Positions 8,189-15,648 of a stretch of 64,000 nucleotides of DNA are shown piece after piece; positions within the stretch are counted from its first letter, which is position 1, and each line of letters starts with the position of its first letter. Made by a program: the position numbers and the translations under genes. This DNA is from Streptomyces flavidovirens DSM 40150. GTDB lineage: Bacteria > Actinomycetota > Actinomycetes > Streptomycetales > Streptomycetaceae. Location: the NCBI RefSeq assembly GCF_000429085.1, contig NZ_KE386846.1:195898-259897 (forward strand), read 5' to 3'. Under the pieces are notes generated by a model. That model saw only the letters and a list, made by a program, of their open reading frames with translations, was not told where the DNA came from and did not search any database.

Positions 8189-9262
8189 ATGAGGGGCATG
8201 GGGAAGACGAGTCGAATGGTGTCGCTGGGGCTGTGCGGGGCGGCGCTGGCCGCCGCCTTGGCCGCACCGGCGCAGGCGCACGTACGGAACGGGCCGGGCT
8301 GGCAGCTGAAGGACACCGGCAAGGACGTACGGCTGCGGGGCCTGGCGGCGGTCAGCAGGACGACCGCGTGGGTGGCAGGCTCCAAGGGCACGGTGCTGCG
8401 TACGGCCGACGGAGGGCGTGGCTGGCTCGATGTGTCGCCGCCCGGCGCGGGCGAGTTGGAGTTCCGCGACATCGAGGCCTTCGACGGGCGGCGCGCGGTG
8501 GTGCTGGCGATCGGTGAGGGCGAGGCGTCGCGGATCTTCCGTACGGAGGACGGCGGCGCGACCTGGACCGAGAGCTTCCGCAACGCCGACCCGAAGGCCT
8601 TCTACGACTGCGTCACCTTCTTCGACAGCCGCAACGGTCTGGCAATGAGCGACCCGGTCGACGGCAAGTACCGCATCCTGTCCACCGGCGACGGCGGCAG
8701 GTCCTGGAAGGTTCTGCCGGACGCAGGCATGCCCGCCGCCCACACCGGCGAGGCGGGGTTCGCGGCGAGCGGCCAGTGCCTGGTCAGCGCCGGCCCGTGG
8801 GACGTCTGGCTCGCCACGGGCGGCGGCGCCACGGGCCGGGTGCTGCACTCCGCCGACCGGGGCCTGACCTGGACCGCCACTGACACCACCATCCCGGCGG
8901 GCGATCCGGCACGCGGCGTCTTCGGCCTCGCGTTCCGCGACCGCGACCACGGCATCGCGGTCGGCGGCGACTACCGCACGGGCCAGGCATCACCGAAGGC
9001 GGCGGCGCTGACCGGCGACGGCGGGAGCACCTGGCAGCAGGCGAAGACACCGCCGCCGGCGTACCGCTCGGGCGTGACGTGGCTGCCGCACACCAAGTCC
9101 GGCGCGCTGGCGGTCGGCCCCACGGGGACGGACCTCACGCTCGACGGCGGCCGCCACTGGCGGACGATCGACACCGGCTCGTACGACACGGTCGACTGCG
9201 CACGGGACTTCGGCTGCTGGGCGTCGGGCGAAAAGGGCCGGGTGGCCCGCCTGGAACCCTGA
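8189..9262 (+). CDS. Secreted BNR/YCF48-like beta-propeller protein
   Basis: A 357-residue protein with an N-terminal signal peptide (basic MRGMGKTSRM, then a hydrophobic stretch ending APAQAH). The rest carries about six Asp-box repeats of the S/T-x-D-x-G-x-x-W type: TADGGRGW, TEDGGATW, TGDGGRSW, SADRGLTW, TGDGGSTW and TLDGGRHW. Such repeats lie in sialidase or YCF48-type propellers. Relatives are often labelled oxidoreductase, but I see no cofactor or sialidase catalytic residues, so its biochemical role is unknown. It ends with a possible disulfide pair (DCARDFGC). ATG 8189 is used; ATG 8198 is also possible. The next gene converges across an intergenic repeat. Confidence 0.85.
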   Translation: MRGMGKTSRMVSLGLCGAALAAALAAPAQAHVRNGPGWQLKDTGKDVRLRGLAAVSRTTAWVAGSKGTVLRTADGGRGWLDVSPPGAGELEFRDIEAFDGRRAVVLAIGEGEASRIFRTEDGGATWTESFRNADPKAFYDCVTFFDSRNGLAMSDPVDGKYRILSTGDGGRSWKVLPDAGMPAAHTGEAGFAASGQCLVSAGPWDVWLATGGGATGRVLHSADRGLTWTATDTTIPAGDPARGVFGLAFRDRDHGIAVGGDYRTGQASPKAAALTGDGGSTWQQAKTPPPAYRSGVTWLPHTKSGALAVGPTGTDLTLDGGRHWRTIDTGSYDTVDCARDFGCWASGEKGRVARLEP

Positions 9263-9287
9263 GCGAGGGCCGCCCGGAATCAAACCC

Positions 9288-9385
9288 GTCCACGACGTTT
9301 GGGGGACCGGGGTCCGGGGCGGAGCCCCGGTTCGGGAAGGGGCGGGCAGGGGAACAGCCCCGCAGGGCCCCCCGCCGCCCACCCC
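9288..9385. repeat. Intergenic repeat, copy A
   Basis: This copy lies between convergent genes. It shares a long block (CGTTTGNGGACCGGGG, then GGGGCGGAGCCCC, then TTCGGGAAGGGGCGGG) with copies at about 17954-18060 and 41841-41945. Its core folds as CCGGGGC (9314-9320), GGA, GCCCCGG (9324-9330), a possible bidirectional terminator. I recall similar elements being common in Streptomyces genomes. Confidence 0.85.
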
Positions 9386-9392
9386 CGCGCCG

Positions 9393-9695
9393 CTACGCCG
9401 TCGGCAACTGCTGCTGGTACGGGGCGAGTTCCGGCGCGGTCTTCGTCGCCACGAACTCCGTGATCCGGTACGCGCAGACCCCCGCCACCGTGAACGGATC
9501 CGCCGCCGCGATCTCCTCGATCCGTGCCCGGTCGTCCGCGACGGCCAGAATCACCCCGCCGTCACGCGGCTGCTTGCGCCCCGAGGCGATGAAAACCCCC
9601 GCCTCGTACTGCGCGTCCAGCCACGCCACATGGGCTTCCATCAGCTCGTCGATGCGCTCGACAGGCGCGGTGTAGGTCAACTCCATTACGAACAT
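9393..9695 (-). CDS. YciI-like (dimeric alpha-beta barrel) protein
   Basis: A 100-residue protein of the YCII family: hydrophobic MFVMELTYTAPVERIDELMEAHVAWLDAQYEAGVF-type start (beta strand and helix), then GGVILAVADDRA and a DPFTVAGVCAYRITEF block containing the conserved Asp-Pro-Phe. YciI folds like muconolactone isomerase and often has a putative His-Asp pair; the substrate is unknown. ATG 9695 or ATG 9686 could start it, and neither has a clear ribosome site. It is divergent from endonuclease V with about 34 bp between starts, so the promoters must overlap. Confidence 0.8.
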   Translation of the reverse strand: MFVMELTYTAPVERIDELMEAHVAWLDAQYEAGVFIASGRKQPRDGGVILAVADDRARIEEIAAADPFTVAGVCAYRITEFVATKTAPELAPYQQQLPTA

Positions 9696-9729
9696 GACCG
9701 CCAGGCTACCCCGTACCCTTCTGACCACT

Positions 9730-10431
9730 ATGAACAGCCTGCGTTCCCCCGCCGACGAAGCCGAAGCCCGAGCGATCCAGGACGAACTGCGCACCCGCGT
9801 AGTGCTCGACGAGCCGGGCCCGCCCCCCGGCACCGGGCTGGTCACGGGCGTGGATGTGGCGTACGACGACGAGCGTGACGTCGTCGCCGCGGCGGCCGTC
9901 GTCCTCGACGCCGCGACGCTCACCGTCGTGGAGGAAGCCACGGCGGTCGGCCGCGTCGCCTTCCCGTACATCCCCGGACTGCTCGCGTTCCGGGAGCTCC
10001 CGACTGTGCTCGCGGCCCTCGAATCCCTGTCGGTGGACCCGGGCCTCGTCGTCTGCGACGGATACGGGCGGGCCCACCCGCGCCGCTTCGGCCTGGCCAG
10101 TCACCTCGGCGTGGTGACGGGTCTCGCGACCATCGGCGTGGCCAAGAACCCCTTCACCTTCACGTACGAGCAGCCGGGCCCGCGCCGCGGCGCCCAGTCC
10201 CCTCTGGTCGCCGAGGCCGGCGAGGAAGTGGGCCGGGCGCTGCGCACCCAGGACGGCGTGAAGCCGGTGTTCGTCTCCGTCGGCCACCGCGTGAGCCTGG
10301 ACAACGCCTGCGCGCACACCCTGCGCCTGGCACCCGACTTCCGGCTCCCCCAGTCCACGCGCGCGGCGGACACCCTGTGCCGCCGGGCGCTGCGCGATGC
10401 GGTGGGTGCCGGTTTCGGAACAACCACGTAA
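9730..10431 (+). CDS. nfi: Endonuclease V (deoxyinosine 3' endonuclease)
   Basis: A 233-residue enzyme that cuts DNA at the second phosphodiester 3' of deoxyinosine, starting repair of deaminated adenine. The RNase-H-like core residues are clear: D42 in GVDVAY, E89 in YIPGLLAFRE and D110 in CDGYGRAHPRRFGLASHLG. ATG 9730 is chosen because family-like sequence begins there; ATG 9694, which opens the frame, would overlap the start of the divergent YciI gene. It stands alone as a transcription unit. Confidence 0.93.
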   Translation: MNSLRSPADEAEARAIQDELRTRVVLDEPGPPPGTGLVTGVDVAYDDERDVVAAAAVVLDAATLTVVEEATAVGRVAFPYIPGLLAFRELPTVLAALESLSVDPGLVVCDGYGRAHPRRFGLASHLGVVTGLATIGVAKNPFTFTYEQPGPRRGAQSPLVAEAGEEVGRALRTQDGVKPVFVSVGHRVSLDNACAHTLRLAPDFRLPQSTRAADTLCRRALRDAVGAGFGTTT

Positions 10432-10482
10432 CTGAGTACTTGTACGGATGTTTGAATCGCCGTAATCGGACAGAGTGATCGC

Positions 10483-10665
10483 ATGACGATGTATTCGCAC
10501 CCCGAGCACCCCACGCACCCCAGCCCGCCGAGGTCGGTCGAGTCCGTGACGCTCCACCGGGCGGGCCGCCGTACGAACACGGTCATTCTGGTCGGCGGCC
10601 TGGCCGCGCTGGGCTGGACCGGCGGGATGATCTACACCATCGCGGGCTGGTTCACCGGCGGCTGA
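10483..10665 (+). CDS. Small single-span membrane protein
   Basis: A 60-residue reading frame with a His/Pro-rich N-terminus and one hydrophobic segment (VILVGGLAALGWTGGMIYTI) near the C-terminus, predicted to span the membrane once. A TTGTAC at about 10440 with TAATCG 17 bp later could be its promoter. There is no strong ribosome site before ATG 10483. I do not recognise the family; codon bias and the clean transmembrane pattern support it being real. Confidence 0.55.
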   Translation: MTMYSHPEHPTHPSPPRSVESVTLHRAGRRTNTVILVGGLAALGWTGGMIYTIAGWFTGG

Positions 10666-10696
10666 CCCGCCGGCCGCGCGCACCGCCGCGTACGCG

Positions 10697-11902
10697 TCAG
10701 TCCCGCACGGCCGCGACCCGGAACCTCAGCCCGGCCGCCATCAGCCGCTCCAGCAGCGCGTCGCCCATCGCCACCGCCGTCGTCACCTGCCCCGACGTCG
10801 CGGGCAGCTCGTCGAAGGCCAGGCACAGCACCGACTCGGCCAGCATCTTCGCCGTCTCGTCGTAGCCGGGGTCGCCGCCCGACACCTCGGTGAACACCCG
10901 GCGCCTGCCGCCCTCACCGACGAAGCGCACCGTGAACCAGCTCCGGCCCCTGCGCTCCTCGTCCGGCCCCGAACCGGCCGCGTACCGGCCCATGAGCCAC
11001 GCCCGCGCCGCCGGGATCTGGGCCAGCGCGAACACGGCTCCCACCGCCGCCACCCCGCCCGCCGCCACCGGCAGCCACTTCACCGCCGCGTAATGCCGGT
11101 AGCGGAAGTCCGGGCCGTAGCGCTCCAGCGCGGCCGCCGAACGGGCCACCACCTGCGGATCGATGGTCGGAAGCGGCAGCGCCCACGCCCCCGTCTCGCG
11201 GCTGCGCCGCGGCGCGCCGATCGGGGCCCGCGCCCGCCGTCCCACCAGCCTGGGCTCGGACAGCCGCCGCTCGCGGGCGGCCCGCAGCGTCTGCCGCCCG
11301 CGCCCGAAAGCGGTAAGCGCGGAGGCGAAGGTGCCGCCCGAGAACATGGCGTTGGAGCGGACGAATCCGTCGACGCGCAGAGGTATGCCCTCGGGCAGCT
11401 GCTTGACCGTGAAGTAGACGCCGAGGTCGTGCGGTACGGAGTCGAAGCCGCACGCGTGCACGATCCGTGCCCCGGTCTCCCGCGCCCGCGCGTCGTACGC
11501 CAGGTACATCCGGTCGGCGAACTCCGGCTCGCCCGACAGGTCCGCGTAGTCCGTGCCCGCGTCGGCGCAGGCGGCGACGAGCCCCTCGCCGTACTGGATG
11601 TAGGGGCCGACGGTGGTCGCCACCACGCGTGTACGGGCGGCGAGTTCGCGCAGCGAGGCCGGGTCGGCAGCGTCGGCGTGCAGGGCGGGAAGGGTCGCGC
11701 AGGCCGGGTTGACCGCGACGAGCCGCTCGCGCAGTTTCTCCAGCTTCGCGGGGGTACGTCCGGCAATCGCCCAGCGGCAGTCGGCCGGTGCGTGCGCGGC
11801 GAGGTACCGCGCGGTGAGCTCCCCGGCGAAGCCCGTCGCCCCGAAGAGCACGATGTCGTACGGGCGCTCCGTGCCGCCTCTGCGTGGAACCGTCTCAGTC
11901 AT
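10697..11902 (-). CDS. Saccharopine dehydrogenase-like / trans-acting enoyl reductase-type protein
   Basis: A 401-residue NAD(P)-dependent reductase homologue. The N-terminal Rossmann fold shows GATGFAG at about 21-27, then AIAGRTPAKLEKL, which positions a dinucleotide phosphate. The middle has ACGFDSVPHDLG, typical of the Sccpdh family, which includes mycobacterial trans-acting enoyl reductases for phenolic lipids. A hydrophobic VAAVGAVFALAQI segment near residue 290 could anchor it at the membrane. It is divergent from the beta-oxidation operon and may act on lipid intermediates; the substrate is not readable. Confidence 0.85.
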   Translation of the reverse strand: MTETVPRRGGTERPYDIVLFGATGFAGELTARYLAAHAPADCRWAIAGRTPAKLEKLRERLVAVNPACATLPALHADAADPASLRELAARTRVVATTVGPYIQYGEGLVAACADAGTDYADLSGEPEFADRMYLAYDARARETGARIVHACGFDSVPHDLGVYFTVKQLPEGIPLRVDGFVRSNAMFSGGTFASALTAFGRGRQTLRAARERRLSEPRLVGRRARAPIGAPRRSRETGAWALPLPTIDPQVVARSAAALERYGPDFRYRHYAAVKWLPVAAGGVAAVGAVFALAQIPAARAWLMGRYAAGSGPDEERRGRSWFTVRFVGEGGRRRVFTEVSGGDPGYDETAKMLAESVLCLAFDELPATSGQVTTAVAMGDALLERLMAAGLRFRVAAVRD

Positions 11903-11964
11903 GGGGGCAGAGGGTAGCGGTGATCCCCGGTAAAAAGAACTAAGCGCTTGCTCGCCCCAAGGGC

Positions 11965-12001
11965 TTGTGCGGAGTGGAACACGTTCTTAGCATCATTGAT
12001 G
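11965..12001 (+). promoter_or_regulatory. Promoter and candidate operator of the beta-oxidation operon
   Basis: TTGTGC (11965-11970) and TAGCAT (11988-11993) are 17 bp apart in front of the racemase-like gene. An 11-bp palindrome, CATCATTGATG (11991-12001), overlaps the -10 and the predicted start point, and AAGCGCTT lies about 20 bp upstream of the -35. Either could bind a fatty-acid-responsive repressor. Confidence 0.5.
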
Positions 12002-12034
12002 TTACATCAGTTGTGTCACAGTGCTGGGGGCTTG

Positions 12035-13180
12035 ATGGCAGCGGCAGGGAACGGCCCGCTCTCCGGAGTGCGCGTGGTGGAACTGGCGGGAATCGGCCCC
12101 GGCCCCTTCGCCGCCATGCTCCTCGCCGACCTCGGCGCCGACGTGGTCCGCGTCGACCGCCCCGGTGGCGGGGGCCTGGGCATCGATCCGGCGTACGACC
12201 TCACCAACCGCAACAAACGCTCGGTGATCGTCGACCTCAAGTCGGCGGACGGCCCGGCCCGGGTCCTGGACCTCGTCGAGCACGCGGACGTGTTCATCGA
12301 GGGGTACCGGCCCGGTGTCGCCGAGCGCCTCGGCGTCGGCCCCGACGCGTGCCTGGCCCGCAACCCGCGGCTCGTGTACGGGCGGATGACCGGCTGGGGC
12401 CAGGACGGGCCGCTCGCGCAGCGCGCCGGGCACGACATCGCGTACATCGCCCTCACCGGCACCCTTGGCATGTTCGGCAAGCCGGACGAGCCGCCCACCG
12501 TCCCCGCGAACCTCGTCGGCGACTACGCGGGCGGCTCGCTCTATCTCGTCATCGGCATCCTCGCCGCGCTCCAGCACGCCCGCACCGAAGGCGGCACGGG
12601 CCAGGTCGTCGACGCCGCGATCGTGGACGGCGCGGCCCACCTCGCCACGATGATCCACGGCATGCTGGCGGCCGGCGGCTGGCAGGACAGGCGCGGGTCG
12701 AACCTGCTCGACGGCGGCTGCCCCTTCTACGGCACCTATGAGACGTCCGACGGTCAGTACATGGCGGTGGGCGCGCTGGAGCCGCAGTTCTACGCCGAGT
12801 TCACCGGCCTCCTCGGAATCGGGGAAGCCGAAGCGCGAGCCCGCGCCGACATGGCCCGCTGGGGCGAGCTGCGCGAGCTGATCGCCGCCCGCTTCAAGGC
12901 GAGGACCCGCGCCGAATGGACCGCCGTCTTCGAGGGCTCGGACGCCTGTGTCGCCCCCGTCCTCTCCCTGCGCGAGGCCCCCTCCCACCCGCACCTCGCC
13001 GCCCGCTCCACCTTCATCACCCACGACGGACTGACCCAGCCCGCGCCCGCGCCGCGCTTCTCGGCCACGCCGGGGGCCGTGCACAGCCCACCCGCCCGGC
13101 CGGGCGCGGACACCGCCGAAGTGGCCCGCGACTGGGACGTACCAAGCATCGAGAAGGCCGGCCGCAGGAGGCAGAGTTGA
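12035..13180 (+). CDS. CaiB/BaiF-family CoA transferase, alpha-methylacyl-CoA racemase-like
   Basis: A 381-residue protein of family III CoA transferases. The residues match the racemase subgroup: H133 in AGHDIAY and D163 in NLVGDYAGGS, equivalent to the His-Asp pair used by alpha-methylacyl-CoA racemase, plus VGALEPQFY. The likely role is epimerising 2-methyl-branched acyl-CoAs so that branched fatty acids, abundant in Streptomyces, can enter beta-oxidation. ATG 12035 follows GGGGG; the in-frame ATG 11948 would run through the promoter. The stop overlaps the TTG start of the acyl-CoA dehydrogenase. Confidence 0.88.
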   Translation: MAAAGNGPLSGVRVVELAGIGPGPFAAMLLADLGADVVRVDRPGGGGLGIDPAYDLTNRNKRSVIVDLKSADGPARVLDLVEHADVFIEGYRPGVAERLGVGPDACLARNPRLVYGRMTGWGQDGPLAQRAGHDIAYIALTGTLGMFGKPDEPPTVPANLVGDYAGGSLYLVIGILAALQHARTEGGTGQVVDAAIVDGAAHLATMIHGMLAAGGWQDRRGSNLLDGGCPFYGTYETSDGQYMAVGALEPQFYAEFTGLLGIGEAEARARADMARWGELRELIAARFKARTRAEWTAVFEGSDACVAPVLSLREAPSHPHLAARSTFITHDGLTQPAPAPRFSATPGAVHSPPARPGADTAEVARDWDVPSIEKAGRRRQS

Positions 13181-14319
13181 AGCGTCAGATTTTCACCGCG
13201 GAGCACGAAGCGTTCCGGGAGACCGTGCGCACCTTCCTGGCGAAGGAAGTGACGCCGTACTACGAGCAGTGGGAGAAGGACGGCATCGTCAGCCGGGAGG
13301 CGTGGCTGGCGGCAGGCAGGCAGGGGCTGCTCGGCCTCGCCGTACCGCAGGAGTACGGGGGCGGCGGGAACGACGACTTCCGCTACAGCGCCGTACTGGC
13401 CGAGGAGTTCACCAGGGCGGGCGCCGCCGGGCTCGCGCTCGGACTGCACAACGACATCATCGGCCCCTACCTCACCGGGCTCGCCACCGACGAGCAGAAG
13501 CGGCGCTGGCTGCCCGGCTTCTGCACGGGGGAGACGATCACCGCCATCGCGATGACGGAGCCGGGCGCCGGCTCCGACCTCCAGGGCATCCGTACGACGG
13601 CCGAGGACCGGGGCGACCACTGGCTGCTCAACGGCTCGAAGACGTTCATCTCCAACGGCATCCTCGCCGACCTGGTGATCGTCGTCGCCAGGACATCGCC
13701 CGAGGGCGGCGCCAAGGGGCTGTCCCTGATCGTCGTGGAGCGCGGCGCGGAAGGCTTCGAGCGCGGACGCAATCTCGACAAGATCGGCCAGAAGTCCCAG
13801 GACACCGCCGAGCTGTTCTTCAACGACGTACGCGTCCCCAAGGAGAACCTGCTCGGCGAGCGGGACGGCGCCTTCATCCACCTGATGACCAACCTCGCTC
13901 AGGAGCGCATGGGCATCGCGGTCGCCGGGATCGCCGCCGCCGAGTACCTGCTGGAGATCACCACGCAGTACGTCAAGGAACGCGAGGCGTTCGGACGGCC
14001 GCTGTCCAAGCTCCAGCACATCCGCTTCGAGATCGCGGAGATGGCCACCGAATGCGCCGTCACGCGTACGTTCCTCGACCGCTGCATCGTCGATCACTCG
14101 AACGGGGAGCTCGACGCGGTCCACGCGTCGATGGCCAAGTGGTGGGCCACCGAACTCCAGAAGCGCGTAGCCGACCGCTGCCTGCAACTGCACGGCGGCT
14201 ACGGCTACATGACCGAGTACCGCGTCGCCAAGGCCTTCACCGACGGCCGTATCCAGACGATCTACGGCGGCACGACCGAGATCATGAAGGAGATCATCGG
14301 CCGCTCGCTCCTCGCCTGA
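13177..14319 (+). CDS. Acyl-CoA dehydrogenase
   Basis: A 380-residue FAD enzyme for the first oxidation step of beta-oxidation. Visible features are AMTEPGAGSDLQGI (FAD and substrate loop), QLHGGYGYMTEY, and the C-terminal YGGTTEIMKEIIGRSL with the FAD-contact sequence. The TTG start at 13177 overlaps the previous TGA and has AGGAGG about 6 bases upstream; starting here gives KRQIFTAEHEAFRETVRTFL, a normal N-terminus. Overlap implies translational coupling to the racemase gene. Confidence 0.92.
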   Translation: MKRQIFTAEHEAFRETVRTFLAKEVTPYYEQWEKDGIVSREAWLAAGRQGLLGLAVPQEYGGGGNDDFRYSAVLAEEFTRAGAAGLALGLHNDIIGPYLTGLATDEQKRRWLPGFCTGETITAIAMTEPGAGSDLQGIRTTAEDRGDHWLLNGSKTFISNGILADLVIVVARTSPEGGAKGLSLIVVERGAEGFERGRNLDKIGQKSQDTAELFFNDVRVPKENLLGERDGAFIHLMTNLAQERMGIAVAGIAAAEYLLEITTQYVKEREAFGRPLSKLQHIRFEIAEMATECAVTRTFLDRCIVDHSNGELDAVHASMAKWWATELQKRVADRCLQLHGGYGYMTEYRVAKAFTDGRIQTIYGGTTEIMKEIIGRSLLA

Positions 14320-14353
14320 GCACTTCCCGCCCGACCCCTCGCCCGACTTCTTT

Positions 14354-14383
14354 CCCGTAACCCCCGAGTCCCGTAACCCCCGA
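14354..14383. repeat. 14-bp direct repeat before the thiolase gene
   Basis: CCCGTAACCCCCGA occurs at 14354-14367 and 14370-14383, two bases apart, between the acyl-CoA dehydrogenase and the thiolase. The second copy runs into the GAAAGG ribosome site. It is probably a local duplication in the spacer. Confidence 0.85.
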
Positions 14384-14395
14384 AAGGCTGCTGTC

Positions 14396-15610
14396 TTGAG
14401 CACCGAAGCGTTTGTGTACGACGCGATCCGCACCCCGCGCGGGCGCGGCAAGGCCAATGGCGCCCTGCACGGCACCAAGCCGATCGACCTCGTCGTCGGT
14501 CTCATCCACGAGATCCGCCGCCGCTTCCCCGACCTCGACCCGGCGGCCGTCGACGACATCGTCCTCGGCGTCGTCAGCCCGCTCGGCGACCAGGGCTCGG
14601 ACATTGCGCGCACCGCCGCCGTAGCCGCCGGGCTGCCGGACACCGTGGCGGGCGTACAGGAGAACCGCTTCTGCGCATCGGGTCTCGAAGCCGTCAACAT
14701 GGGGGCGGCGAAGGTCCGTTCCGGCTGGGAGGACCTGGTGCTCGCGGGCGGCGTCGAGTCGATGTCGCGCGTCCCCATGGGCTCCGACGGCGGTGCCTGG
14801 GCCATGGACCCGATGACCAACTGGGACACCGGCTTCGCGCCCCAGGGCATCGGCGCCGACCTCATCGCCACCATCGAGGGCTTCACGCGCCACGACGTCG
14901 ACTCGTACGCCGCCCTGTCGCAGGAGCGGGCAGCCGAGGCGTGGAAGGACGGCCGCTTCGCGCGCTCCGTCGTACCCGTCCTGGACCGCAACGGCCTGAC
15001 CGTCCTCGACCGCGACGAGCACATGCGTCCGGGAACGACCGCGGACTCCCTCGCCGCGCTCAAGCCGTCGTTCGAGATGATCGGGGAGCACGGCGGCTTC
15101 GACGCCGTGGCGCTCCAGAAATACCACTGGGTCGAGAAGATCGACCACGTCCACCACGCGGGCAACTCCTCCGGCATCGTCGACGGCGCGGCCCTCGTCG
15201 CCATCGGCTCGCAGGCCGTCGGAGAGCGTTACGGGCTCACCCCGCGTGCCCGTATCGTCTCGGCCGCCGTCTCCGGCTCGGAGCCGACGATCATGCTGAC
15301 GGGTCCCGCGCCCGCTACCCGTAAGGCACTCGCCAAGGCGGGACTGACCATCGACGACATCGACCTGGTCGAGATCAACGAGGCGTTCGCCGGCGTCGTA
15401 CTGCGCTTCGTCAAGGACATGGGGCTCTCGCTCGACAAGGTCAACGTCAACGGCGGTGCCATCGCCATGGGCCACCCGCTGGGCGCCACCGGCGCGATGA
15501 TCCTCGGCACGCTCATCGACGAGCTGGAGCGCCGCGACCAGCGGTACGGCCTGGCCACGCTGTGTGTCGGCGGCGGTATGGGCATCGCCACCGTCATCGA
15601 GCGTCTCTGA
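14396..15610 (+). CDS. fadA: Acetyl-CoA C-acyltransferase (3-ketoacyl-CoA thiolase)
   Basis: A 404-residue thiolase that cleaves 3-ketoacyl-CoA to acetyl-CoA and a shortened acyl-CoA. The nucleophilic cysteine is C93 (ENRFCASG), the His base is H360 (AMGHPLGATGA), and the second cysteine is C390 (CVGGGMG). The TTG start at 14396 follows GAAAGG. It is the third gene of the operon and pairs with the FadB-like gene 38 bp downstream, together covering the last beta-oxidation steps. Confidence 0.93.
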   Translation: MSTEAFVYDAIRTPRGRGKANGALHGTKPIDLVVGLIHEIRRRFPDLDPAAVDDIVLGVVSPLGDQGSDIARTAAVAAGLPDTVAGVQENRFCASGLEAVNMGAAKVRSGWEDLVLAGGVESMSRVPMGSDGGAWAMDPMTNWDTGFAPQGIGADLIATIEGFTRHDVDSYAALSQERAAEAWKDGRFARSVVPVLDRNGLTVLDRDEHMRPGTTADSLAALKPSFEMIGEHGGFDAVALQKYHWVEKIDHVHHAGNSSGIVDGAALVAIGSQAVGERYGLTPRARIVSAAVSGSEPTIMLTGPAPATRKALAKAGLTIDDIDLVEINEAFAGVVLRFVKDMGLSLDKVNVNGGAIAMGHPLGATGAMILGTLIDELERRDQRYGLATLCVGGGMGIATVIERL

Positions 15611-15648
15611 CCGTCCCGTCCCACCCCCTTACGGAGAGAAAGAAACCC

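Noticed and set aside
12790..15204. 804-residue minus-strand frame opposite the dehydrogenase and thiolase genes
   Set aside because: Shadow of real genes; Ser/Arg-rich with no motif.
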